Shown: piece after piece, positions 6,429 to 13,110 of the stretch
Position numbering within the stretch: position 1 is the first letter of the stretch
Layout: every line of letters starts with the position of its first letter
From: Megamonas sp. UBA1799
GTDB taxonomy: Bacteria; Bacillota; Negativicutes; Selenomonadales; Selenomonadaceae
NCBI GenBank assembly: GCA_002319815.1
Contig: DCFR01000062.1
Span: 1 to 14,861, forward strand
Length of the DNA stretch: 14,861 nt
Direction: 5' to 3'
The notes under the pieces: generated by a model
The model's database searches: none
Told to the model about the DNA's origin: nothing
What the model saw: only the letters and a program-made list of their open reading frames with translations
Program-made: the position numbers and the translations under genes

Positions 6429-7190
6429 ATGCTCCGGATTGTTAAAACAATGGCTTTACATGGTACGCTGCCGCTGGCGCTGCTTCTTTTCTGGCAGATC
6501 GGCAGCACGCACTTCTGGTGGAACACCTACATTCTGCCGCCGCCTGCCGACGTTGCGCACACGCTCATACAGCTGGCCGCATCCGGTCAGCTGGCCCGTC
6601 ATGTTGCCGTCAGCGTAATGCGCGTAGCGCTGGGTTTTTTTATTGCCGCCGGGCTGGCCTTGCCGCTGGGGATTTTGCTTGGTTTGTCGCGGTCTGCCGG
6701 AGCGTTCTGCCGCATCGCGCTGGAATTTTTTCGCAATGTACCGCCGCTGGCTTTGCTCCCCATGCTGATTCTTTGGTTTGGCATCGGTGAAACCAGCAAA
6801 CTTGTCATTGTGGTTTTAGCAACCTTTTTCCCAATTTTTCTCAATACACTGGCCGCCATTGCCCGCCCGGACTGCTCTTTACTAGAACTGGGCCGAGTTT
6901 TTGGGCTCTCGCGGCTGGCCGTCTTCTGGCATCTTCGCCTTCCCATGGCGATTCCTTCCATTTACACCGGACTGCGCATCGGTCTTGGCTATAGCTGGCG
7001 CTCTTTAATCGGCGCTGAAATGATTGCCGCCGCTGCCGGACTGGGCTGGCTGATTCTTGACGGCGAAGAAATGGCGCGTCCGGATGTTGTGCTGGCCGGA
7101 ATTTTCACGATCGGCGCGCTGGGCTTTGCCGCCGACGCATTGCTGCGCCTGCTTGGCCGGCGCTGCCGACGCTTTACCGGAGGCGAATAA
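6429..7190 (+). CDS. ABC importer permease, SsuC/TauC type
   Basis: A 253-residue inner-membrane permease of the BPD_transp_1 family, about six transmembrane segments. The conserved cytoplasmic EAA-type loop reads ELGRVFGLSRLAVFWHLRLP (153-172), followed by IPSIYTGLRIGLGYSW. Upstream, VPPLALLPMLILWFGIGETSK (104-124) is the typical SsuC/TauC stretch. AGQ-type motif GYSWRSLIGAEMI is also seen. The start at 6429 has AGGTGAT upstream. It ends directly against the ATPase start (TAA-ATG, no gap). The subfamily imports aliphatic sulfonates, taurine, nitrate, thiamine precursors and similar small compounds; the substrate cannot be set here. Confidence 0.9.
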   Translation: MLRIVKTMALHGTLPLALLLFWQIGSTHFWWNTYILPPPADVAHTLIQLAASGQLARHVAVSVMRVALGFFIAAGLALPLGILLGLSRSAGAFCRIALEFFRNVPPLALLPMLILWFGIGETSKLVIVVLATFFPIFLNTLAAIARPDCSLLELGRVFGLSRLAVFWHLRLPMAIPSIYTGLRIGLGYSWRSLIGAEMIAAAAGLGWLILDGEEMARPDVVLAGIFTIGALGFAADALLRLLGRRCRRFTGGE

Positions 7191-7892
7191 ATGAACATTG
7201 CCCTTTGTCACCTCAGCCAGAACTACCGCCTGCCGGACGGCAGCCGGATCCAGGCCTTGAATGATTTGAATCTGAAACTGCAGCACAATTCCTTCAATGT
7301 GCTGGTTGGAAAAAGCGGCTGCGGTAAGACCACTTTACTTCGCCTGCTGGCCGGACTGGAACCGCCGGAACACGGCTCGATTGAGGGGCTGCAGCCCGCC
7401 CAGCGCCGCGGCATCATGTTTCAGACCCCCAGACTGCTCCCGTGGCTTACCGTATGGGACAATATTTGCTTCTGGCGGCACGGCTGCGGCGGTTCCGAAG
7501 AAAAGGCGCGGCAATATCTGAAGGCTTTCGGCTTAGAACGTTTTAAAAATGCCTATCCGCAACAGTTATCCGGCGGTCTGGCCCAGCGGACTGCACTGGC
7601 GCGCACACTGGCCAGCGAGCCCGAGCTTCTGCTGCTGGACGAACCATTTGCCGCGCTGGACTATTTCACCCGTCGGGAGCTGCAGGACGAGCTCATGCAG
7701 ATTTTTGCCGCCGCGCCGCTTACCATTCTTTTTGTCACGCATGACATTACCGAGGCTGCCCGGCTTGGCCAAACGATTCATGTCATGGCAGCCGGCCATA
7801 TTCTCCGCTCCCTTGCAAATGCCGCGCCTTATCCGCGGCCGGCGCTGGCGAACCGATTAGCATTGGAACAGCAAATCATTGCCTTACTATAA
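7191..7892 (+). CDS. ABC importer ATPase, SsuB/TauB type
   Basis: A 233-residue nucleotide-binding subunit that powers the importer. Walker A is GKSGCGKT (40-47), the Q-loop Gln is in MFQTPRLLPW (Gln78), the signature reads LSGGLAQR (126-133, Leu replacing the usual Gln/Met at position 5), Walker B is LLLLDEP (146-152) with catalytic Glu151, the D-loop follows as AALD, and the switch His184 is in FVTHD. RLLPWLTVWDNI is typical of SsuB/TauB/NrtD. The ribosome site GGAGG lies at the end of the permease gene, and the start follows its stop immediately. The binding-protein gene begins 20 nt after this stop. Confidence 0.92.
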   Translation: MNIALCHLSQNYRLPDGSRIQALNDLNLKLQHNSFNVLVGKSGCGKTTLLRLLAGLEPPEHGSIEGLQPAQRRGIMFQTPRLLPWLTVWDNICFWRHGCGGSEEKARQYLKAFGLERFKNAYPQQLSGGLAQRTALARTLASEPELLLLDEPFAALDYFTRRELQDELMQIFAAAPLTILFVTHDITEAARLGQTIHVMAAGHILRSLANAAPYPRPALANRLALEQQIIALL

Positions 7893-7912
7893 TATTACCG
7901 AGGTGCATTTTT

Positions 7913-8914
7913 ATGAAACTTTCCCGAATCTCTGCCCAGCTTATCTTTTTTGTTCTTTTTATCACGACAGCCGGCTTGCTGACCGCTGGCTGCGGCCAGC
8001 AAGCCGACACAGCTGCGACGGACGGCACAACAGCCGCGCCGCAGCTTACGGCAATTCATTCCACCTATGTAAAATCGCCGCTCAACATTCCTTCGATTCT
8101 TGAAAAACGCCATGCGACATTTGAAGACGCCTTTCAGACCGACGGAATCCAGTTTACTTATTCAGACCTGAACGCCGGCCCCAAGCAAACCGAAGCGCTG
8201 GCTGCCGGCGACATCGACATCTGCCATGCGCTGGGGGGAACCAGCGCTATTCTTGCTGCGGCCAATGGCGTCAATTTGAAAATTGTCGGCATTTACAGCC
8301 GGGCTCCGGAAGCATTTACGCTGCTGACCACCGACGACAGCATCCAGACGATACAGGATCTTAAGGGAAAGACCATTGCCGGGCCTCGGGGCACCATTCT
8401 GCATCAGTTGCTGCTGGCCTCTCTGCAAAAAGCCGGCCTCAGCATCGATGATGTGCATTTTGTCTCCATGGACATCCCCCAGACAGCAGCCGCTCTGGCC
8501 AGCCGTAAAATTGACGCCGGCCTGCTGGCCGGTCCGGCCGCGTTAAAACTCCAGGAAAATGGCGCCCGCACCCTGACGACCGGCAAGGGTCTTCTGGATG
8601 CTACCATTGTCATCGCCATGCGCCAGGATTTCTTGCAAAACCACCCGGAGGCTGCCAAAAAATTCCTTTCGCTGCACCGTCAGGTCGTCGCCGATTATCT
8701 GGCTGATCCGGCTGCTTCTTATCCGGATGCAGCGGCAGAAACAGGGCTTACGCCGGAACAAGTTGCCAAAATGGCGCCATGGTATGATTTTGATCCTGAC
8801 ATCCGCCCCGCCGATCTGCAGGACCTCGAAGCCACACAGGATTTTCTGATCCGTACGGGAATGCTTGATCCGGCGAAAAAACTGGATATTCCAACGCTCT
8901 GCACGCGGCTTTAA
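7913..8914 (+). CDS. ABC substrate-binding lipoprotein, NMT1/SsuA-like
   Basis: A 333-residue extracytoplasmic solute-binding protein. The signal peptide (1-26) ends in a lipobox LLTAG-Cys27, so the mature protein is lipid-anchored. The body has the NMT1/SsuA layout: QTEALAAGDIDICHALGG (about 83-100) near the first lobe's ligand site, LKGKTIAGPRGTILHQLLLASLQKAG (about 143-168), SRKIDAGLLAGP, and AMRQDFLQNHPEA (about 225-237). In sulfonate binders these positions contact the substrate. The start has GAGGTG upstream (7903-7908 region). It is last in the importer operon, with no convincing plus-strand terminator after it. Being last and separated by 20 nt is normal for this system. The substrate could be a sulfonate, an amine-type compound or a pyrimidine precursor. 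Confidence 0.9.
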   Translation: MKLSRISAQLIFFVLFITTAGLLTAGCGQQADTAATDGTTAAPQLTAIHSTYVKSPLNIPSILEKRHATFEDAFQTDGIQFTYSDLNAGPKQTEALAAGDIDICHALGGTSAILAAANGVNLKIVGIYSRAPEAFTLLTTDDSIQTIQDLKGKTIAGPRGTILHQLLLASLQKAGLSIDDVHFVSMDIPQTAAALASRKIDAGLLAGPAALKLQENGARTLTTGKGLLDATIVIAMRQDFLQNHPEAAKKFLSLHRQVVADYLADPAASYPDAAAETGLTPEQVAKMAPWYDFDPDIRPADLQDLEATQDFLIRTGMLDPAKKLDIPTLCTRL

Positions 8915-8916
8915 TC

Positions 8917-8948
8917 AAAAAAAGACCTGCTGCTAAAAGCAGCAAGTC
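8917..8948 (-). terminator. Terminator of the response-regulator gene
   Basis: GACCTGCTGC (8924-8933) pairs with GCAGCAAGTC (8939-8948) around TAAAA. The single non-match is C/A in plus RNA but a stable G-U wobble in minus RNA, and only the minus transcript continues into seven U (8923-8917). It therefore serves the minus-strand gene ending at 8970. Confidence 0.8.
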
Positions 8949-8969
8949 CGCAAACCAAAAATTGAAAAA

Positions 8970-9662
8970 TCAAGATACATCGGAATCCGATCCATCCAGC
9001 GTCATGAGTTTATGACGGAGAACATAAATAAGCGCCTGCGTCCGATCATTGACATGCAATTTACGAAAGATACTGGTGAGATGGTTCTTGACCGTCTTTT
9101 CGCTGACGAAAAGCGTCTGGGCGATATCACGGTTAGAACAGCCGCGGGCAATGCAAGCAATGACTTCCATCTCGCGTCCGGTGAGATGCAGCGCCCGGGT
9201 ATCCTGCCAGAGTTCCGCCGCGCGTTCTTTCAGATCAGCATTCTCACAAGCGCCGCCAAAAATGCGCTCGGCCAATTTGGGATCGACAAACATATTGCCC
9301 CGGGCCACCATGCGAATCGCCTGCAGGAACATGCCCGGCTCCACATCCTTCAGCAAATATCCGGCCGCGCCGGCATTCAGAACTTCTAATACATAATCCG
9401 AGCCTTCATGAATCGTCAGAACGATGATTTTAGTCGGTGATTTCGCTGCCCGTAGTTGTCTGGCAACCTCAATCCCATTGAGCACCGGCATATTGAGATC
9501 CAGCAGTAAAACATCCGGATGAAGCCCCAGCGTCCGCGCCAATGCTTCCTGCCCATCGCCGGCTTCGCCCACAATCTCGATATCTTCTTCATAACTCAGG
9601 ATTCTTTTAATCCCCTGCCGCAACAGCAAGTGATCATCTGCCAACAAAACTTTGATTGCCAT
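8970..9662 (-). CDS. NarL/FixJ-family response regulator (orphan)
   Basis: A 230-residue two-component regulator. The receiver domain (1-120) has the acidic pair Asp9-Asp10, the phospho-acceptor Asp55 in LLLDLNMP, Thr83 in VLTIH and Lys105 in YLLKD, so it looks phosphorylatable. The LuxR-type helix-turn-helix (about 158-218) reads LTGREMEVIACIARGCSNRDIA then VSEKTVKNHLTSIFRKL. The start is ATG 9662 (MAIKVLLADD) with GAGGGAG upstream. A TTG 57 nt further up is in frame but adds a non-homologous 19-residue tail. No histidine kinase gene is nearby. The gene has a strong promoter about 200 nt upstream and its own terminator. NreC, DegU and LiaR are relatives; the signal is unknown. Confidence 0.92.
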   Translation of the reverse strand: MAIKVLLADDHLLLRQGIKRILSYEEDIEIVGEAGDGQEALARTLGLHPDVLLLDLNMPVLNGIEVARQLRAAKSPTKIIVLTIHEGSDYVLEVLNAGAAGYLLKDVEPGMFLQAIRMVARGNMFVDPKLAERIFGGACENADLKERAAELWQDTRALHLTGREMEVIACIARGCSNRDIAQTLFVSEKTVKNHLTSIFRKLHVNDRTQALIYVLRHKLMTLDGSDSDVS

Positions 9663-9868
9663 GTTTTCTCCCTCTCCCCACAATGGTTCCGCAGAGCTTT
9701 CCCGGACTGCACTGCTCAAGCTATCTTTTTCCGTCCTTGTTCTTCTCTCTGCCGAATCCTGTTCCGGAACACTGCCATCAACGCATGCAGCAGAAACCTG
9801 CCAAAAATGTCATGAAGTTCCCGGTGTTATTCCCTGCGGGAACATAGTCTTCGGAAAATAGCAAAATC
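9663..9868 (-). promoter_or_regulatory. About 200-nt leader of the response-regulator mRNA
   Basis: No convincing gene lies between 9662 and 9991. The minus-strand leader contains two mutually exclusive hairpins sharing one arm: TTCCC/GGGAA (9830-9834 with 9838-9842) and GTTCCCG/CGGGAAC (9817-9823 with 9837-9843). A further 10-bp palindrome GTTCCGGAAC lies at 9761-9770. Three tiny minus-strand frames overlap head to tail (ATGA, TGATG, TTGA junctions) up to the TTG at 9719. Function unknown; an untranslated regulatory leader or the relics of a lost upstream gene are both possible. Confidence 0.35.
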
Positions 9869-9897
9869 ATCATAACACTGCCTATATCTATTGTCAA
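9869..9897 (-). promoter_or_regulatory. Response-regulator promoter
   Basis: Minus strand: TTGACA (9897-9892), a 17-nt spacer and TATGAT (9874-9869) preceded by TGT, the best-matching promoter in the window apart from that of arsR. Transcription should start near 9862, about 200 nt before the coding start. Confidence 0.75.
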
Positions 9898-9990
9898 ACC
9901 GACCTTTTATACTATATTTTTCCATTTTTTCCCAAAGTTCCCGCCAATTTTGACGCCGAAATTTTTATTGTGAAAGGAAGTCTTGATTTT

Positions 9991-10527
9991 ATGCAGCCAG
10001 CTATCGCTGCCGTCGGCAGCAACCTGCTTATCGCCAGCCAGATTCAACAGGCAGCGGCACAAATTCTCGAAAACCGTCTGCCCATCCAAATGATTTCTTT
10101 AGACGAACTTGCCCGCTTTGCCCCCGCCAGCATCTATCTTTGCCCGGACAAAGAAAAAAACGCTTTACAGAAAAACTATCCCCAGGCCGTAATCATCGGG
10201 CTAAAAACTCCGGCGTACATCAGCCGGGAAGAAGCCGCCGGCTTTTTATCCACGCTATCGGCCTGTTTTCAACAACTTGCTGCCGCTCGGATCGCCATGC
10301 TGCCATCCGGACAAAGCGAAGACGCAGCAGATCTCCGGGCCCTGCAGGGCTTGGCCGATGAACTTGAAGAAGCCATTGACCTGCTGCGTCAGGGAGCTAT
10401 ACACTGCCGGCTTCCTCATTCCCGCCGTCCGGCAAAGGCAAATTCCCCCCGCAAGGCCATTACCATCCGGCTGCAAAAATTATCCGAGTGCAGCGATAAA
10501 CTGCATACGATACAACAGCTTTCATAA
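9991..10527 (+). CDS. Hypothetical protein, 178 residues
   Basis: I do not recognise this protein. It begins MQPAIAAVGSNLLIASQIQQ. The first 75 residues alternate beta-like and helical stretches (PAIAAVGS, PIQMISLDEL, ASIYLCPD, QAVIIGLK). The middle and the last third are strongly helical and charged (QGLADELEEAIDLLRQGAI, IRLQKLSECSDKLHTIQQLS), with a basic Pro/Arg/Lys linker around residues 145-160. There is no signal peptide or membrane segment, so it is probably cytoplasmic. The ATG at 9991 has AAAGGAAG 10 nt upstream; a GTG at 9970 in frame has no better site. It stands alone, divergent from the response regulator and convergent with sdaAA, its stop codon lying inside a terminator arm. 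A clear plus-strand promoter was not found. Confidence 0.65.
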   Translation: MQPAIAAVGSNLLIASQIQQAAAQILENRLPIQMISLDELARFAPASIYLCPDKEKNALQKNYPQAVIIGLKTPAYISREEAAGFLSTLSACFQQLAAARIAMLPSGQSEDAADLRALQGLADELEEAIDLLRQGAIHCRLPHSRRPAKANSPRKAITIRLQKLSECSDKLHTIQQLS

Positions 10528-10575
10528 AAGAACGGCCTGGCAAAGTAAAAGATTGCCAGGCCGTTCTTTTATGAA
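10521..10575. terminator. Bidirectional terminator, perfect 23-bp inverted repeat
   Basis: Arms 10521-10543 and 10553-10575 match perfectly over 23 bp around a 9-nt loop (AGTAAAAGA). The GC-rich core AACGGCCTGGCAA is flanked by A/T runs that give U tracts in both directions. Both the stop of the hypothetical gene (10525-10527) and the stop of sdaAA (10569-10571) lie inside the arms. Confidence 0.92.
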
Positions 10576-11456
10576 CATGACGATTTACCAAAAATGCGCC
10601 GGGCTGCTGCCTGCGCCGTCGGCGTCACCGCGAGGCCGCCGGCGGCTGTTTCGCGGAGAGCTGCCGGCATTAACCGGCCAATCTCCTGCATAGCGCCGAT
10701 AACCTCATCCACGGGAATCACGGAACAAACGCCTGCCAAAGCCATATCGGCGGCAACCATTGCATGTACGGCGACAAAGCCATTGCGTTTGACACAAGGC
10801 ACTTCTACCAGTCCGGCCACCGGGTCGCAGGCCAATCCCAAAAGATTTTTCATCGCCAACGCCACGCCCTCACAAATGACCGGCGGCGCACCTCCGGCCA
10901 GCTGTACCAACGCCCCGGCCGCCATGCCGGCCGCCGTGCCGCATTCCGCCTGACAACCGCCGGCGGCCCCGGCAATACAAGCATTCTGTTCCACAACCAT
11001 GCCGATACCGGCCGCCATAAAGAGGGCAGCCACGATTTCATCCTCATGGCTGCCGCGCTGCTCAGCCGCTGTTTGCAGCACGGCCGGCACAATACCGCAG
11101 GAACCAGCGGTCGGGCAAGCCACAATGCGCCCCATAGCCGCATTGACCTCGCTGACAGCAACCGCCCGAGCCGCTGCCGTCAAAGCCGCTTCTCCCAGAA
11201 ACCCCTGCTGCCTGCGAGAAAAAATCCGCTTGGCGTCGCCGCCCGTGAGCCCGCTTAAAGAACGCTCTTCACTGCGCAGTCCTTTTGCCATCGCCGCCTG
11301 CATGACCCGCCAATTTTTCTGCATCGCCGACCAGACTGCCGCCCGGCTGACCGCCCGGGTTTCCATTTCACGCCGAATTACCAGCTCATAGGGCGGCAGC
11401 TTGCGCTCCGCCGCCTGGGCCATGAGCTCGGCCAGTGTATTGAACTCTGTCATCAT
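10569..11456 (-). CDS. sdaAA: L-serine dehydratase, iron-sulfur, alpha subunit
   Basis: The catalytic half of the two-subunit Fe-S L-serine ammonia-lyase, converting serine to pyruvate and ammonia. The 295 residues are the usual alpha length. Probable cluster ligands are Cys168 (GGCQAECG), Cys210 (LACDPVAG) and Cys221 (VPCVKRNG). The 42- and 11-residue spacings equal those I recall for the Legionella enzyme. Cys294, the penultimate residue, fits the tail cysteine that occupies the fourth iron in resting enzyme. CPTAGSCGIVPAVL (114-127) is another family motif. Two ATGs stand in tandem at 11456 and 11453, with GAGGGAG and GGGGA upstream. The gene follows sdaAB by 15 nt in the same operon. Confidence 0.95.
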   Translation of the reverse strand: MMTEFNTLAELMAQAAERKLPPYELVIRREMETRAVSRAAVWSAMQKNWRVMQAAMAKGLRSEERSLSGLTGGDAKRIFSRRQQGFLGEAALTAAARAVAVSEVNAAMGRIVACPTAGSCGIVPAVLQTAAEQRGSHEDEIVAALFMAAGIGMVVEQNACIAGAAGGCQAECGTAAGMAAGALVQLAGGAPPVICEGVALAMKNLLGLACDPVAGLVEVPCVKRNGFVAVHAMVAADMALAGVCSVIPVDEVIGAMQEIGRLMPAALRETAAGGLAVTPTAQAAARRIFGKSSCS

Positions 11457-11471
11457 CTTTTCCCCGCTCCC

Positions 11472-12134
11472 TCAAATTGCCGGTATGGCCATCGCCTGTT
11501 CTATATCTGCATATGAGCAGCATTCGTCCACTACCGCTGCCGGCAATGCCTCATCCATCTCCATAATCATCAGCGACTCCTGCCCGCGCGCCTGCCGCGA
11601 TACCCGCATAAACGCTACGTTCAACCCGCGTCGGGCAAGAATCCCCGCCACCTGCAGAATCACGCCCGGACGATCCCGGTGCAGCACCAAAAGTGCTGGA
11701 TACTCGCCGGTCAATTCTACCGCATATCCGTTAATTTTTGTAATCAAGATGTTGCCCCCGCCAATCGAAGCACCGCCCACACTGACAATCCGGCCGCTTA
11801 CGCCAACCAGATGAAGCAGAACCGTATTGGGATGCACGTCGCCGAAATTCACCGTCTGAAAACTATATTCCAGCCCCTGCTGCAGCGCCAGCGCCTGCGC
11901 GTCGCGAATCCGCTCATCATCCGGCAAAAACCCCATAATGCCGGCCAAAAGCGCCTTATCTGTTCCATGCCCCTGTCCGGTCCGGGCAAATGACCCATGC
12001 AGCTGAATACCGGCTTTCACCGCCCGTTCTCCCAGAATTTTCCCTGCCATCAGCCCAAGGCGCACCGCTCCTGCCGTATGCGAACTGGATGGACCAATCA
12101 TCACTGGTCCGACAATATCAAAAACGCCGCGCAT
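11472..12134 (-). CDS. sdaAB: L-serine dehydratase, iron-sulfur, beta subunit
   Basis: The 220-residue regulatory half of the Fe-S serine dehydratase. The beta domain holds the GPSSSHT signature (14-20) and GSFARTGQGHGTDKALL (47-63). The C-terminal ACT domain (about 147-220) starts LLVLHRDRPGVILQVAGIL, a fold that commonly binds amino acids. SVGGASIGGGNI (118-129) precedes it. The start ATG 12134 has GGAGGGAG upstream; the frame is open to 12287 but that part only overlaps the LysR gene in another frame. It lies 37 nt after the LysR stop in the same direction, so the three genes are probably co-transcribed. Confidence 0.94.
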   Translation of the reverse strand: MRGVFDIVGPVMIGPSSSHTAGAVRLGLMAGKILGERAVKAGIQLHGSFARTGQGHGTDKALLAGIMGFLPDDERIRDAQALALQQGLEYSFQTVNFGDVHPNTVLLHLVGVSGRIVSVGGASIGGGNILITKINGYAVELTGEYPALLVLHRDRPGVILQVAGILARRGLNVAFMRVSRQARGQESLMIMEMDEALPAAVVDECCSYADIEQAMAIPAI

Positions 12135-12171
12135 CGCAGCTCCCTCCTCTATTCTTTCTTGCCGCCCCGTT

Positions 12172-13038
12172 TTACCGAAACGATAAATACTCCAAAAACC
12201 GCCGCATAGCCAGCGAAAGCGTTTTTTTCTCCCGGAATGCCAGCCCGATTTTGCGCCAAGCCGGCACATCCAGTTCTTTGGCCACAATATGATATGGCGC
12301 CCGCCGCAATATCAGCTTCGGCAAAATGCCGATCCCCAGACCGCTTTCAACCATCGCCATAATCGCATAATCCTCCCAGGTTGTAAACCGCACGTCCGGC
12401 GTCAGATTATAACGCCGCAGCAGCGCCGGCACCTCCGCCCCGGCGCCTTTATCCAGCAGCATAAACGGATAATTGCCCAGCGCCTGAACAGGAAATTTCT
12501 CCGCCGCTGCCAGCGGATGATCTTCCGGCAGCACAACCAGCAAAGGATCTTGCTCCAAAAAAATCGTCTCAAATTCCGGACGCGTCGGCAGGCAGAGAAA
12601 GCCCGCGTCCACCCGGCCTTCGGCAATCCAGGTTTCGATCTCCGTATAGTCGCCCAGCAATAATTCATAACGTATCGCAGGATAGTCTTTCTGAAAGGCC
12701 TGAATAATATTCGGCAGCCAGTGCGTGGCTACACTGGAAAAAGTCCCAATCCGGATCAATCCGGCTTCCAGTCCGTTGAGTCCGTCAACCTGCGTCTGCA
12801 ATTTTTCAAATTCACGGCATACATTCCTGGCATACGGCAATAGTTGAACGCCGTCCGATGTCAGTTGGACGCCGGCCCGTCCCCGTTCCAGCAGCGAAAC
12901 ATGCCACTCCTTTTCGAGATCCAGAATCATCCGGCTGACGCCGGATTGTGAATAATGCAGCATCTGCGCCGCCTTCGTAAAACTGCCATATTCCACCGTC
13001 TTGACAAACGCCAGATATTTTTGCAGATTTGTATCCAC
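12172..13038 (-). CDS. LysR-family regulator linked to sdaAB-sdaAA
   Basis: A 288-residue LysR-type regulator. The winged helix covers about 1-65 (VEYGSFTKAAQMLHYSQSGVSRMI at 15-38, then LTSDGVQLLPYA), and the effector domain begins GLIRIGTFSSVATHWLPNII (about 92-111). MVESGLGIGILPKLIL (near 238-253) is the typical second-lobe stretch. The start is GTG 13038, with AAGGGG 8 nt upstream; no ATG fits. Same-strand placement directly before sdaAB suggests control of serine catabolism, possibly with autoregulation, though LysR targets are more often divergent. No clear promoter was found in the 72-bp gap to fliB, so transcription from further upstream cannot be excluded. The effector is unknown. 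Confidence 0.9.
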   Translation of the reverse strand: MDTNLQKYLAFVKTVEYGSFTKAAQMLHYSQSGVSRMILDLEKEWHVSLLERGRAGVQLTSDGVQLLPYARNVCREFEKLQTQVDGLNGLEAGLIRIGTFSSVATHWLPNIIQAFQKDYPAIRYELLLGDYTEIETWIAEGRVDAGFLCLPTRPEFETIFLEQDPLLVVLPEDHPLAAAEKFPVQALGNYPFMLLDKGAGAEVPALLRRYNLTPDVRFTTWEDYAIMAMVESGLGIGILPKLILRRAPYHIVAKELDVPAWRKIGLAFREKKTLSLAMRRFLEYLSFR

Positions 13039-13110
13039 AGTTTTTACCCCTTGCCTTCGCTTTCATCTTTTCATTCCGCCATCCCTGACAAAACCAACCC
13101 GCGCCCTTTT

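Noticed and set aside
8917..8948. Hairpin as terminator of the plus-strand ABC operon
   Set aside because: In the plus transcript the stem has a C/A mismatch and no U run follows. The features fit the minus-strand gene only.
9716..9840. Minus-strand frame ending GRKKIA as the tail of a histidine kinase
   Set aside because: About 35 codons with no kinase motif (no N, G1 or G2 box), beginning after a stop and lacking a ribosome site.
11472..12287. 51-residue N-terminal extension of SdaAB
   Set aside because: It overlaps the LysR coding region in another frame, and ATG 12134 has an excellent ribosome site and the family's N-terminus.
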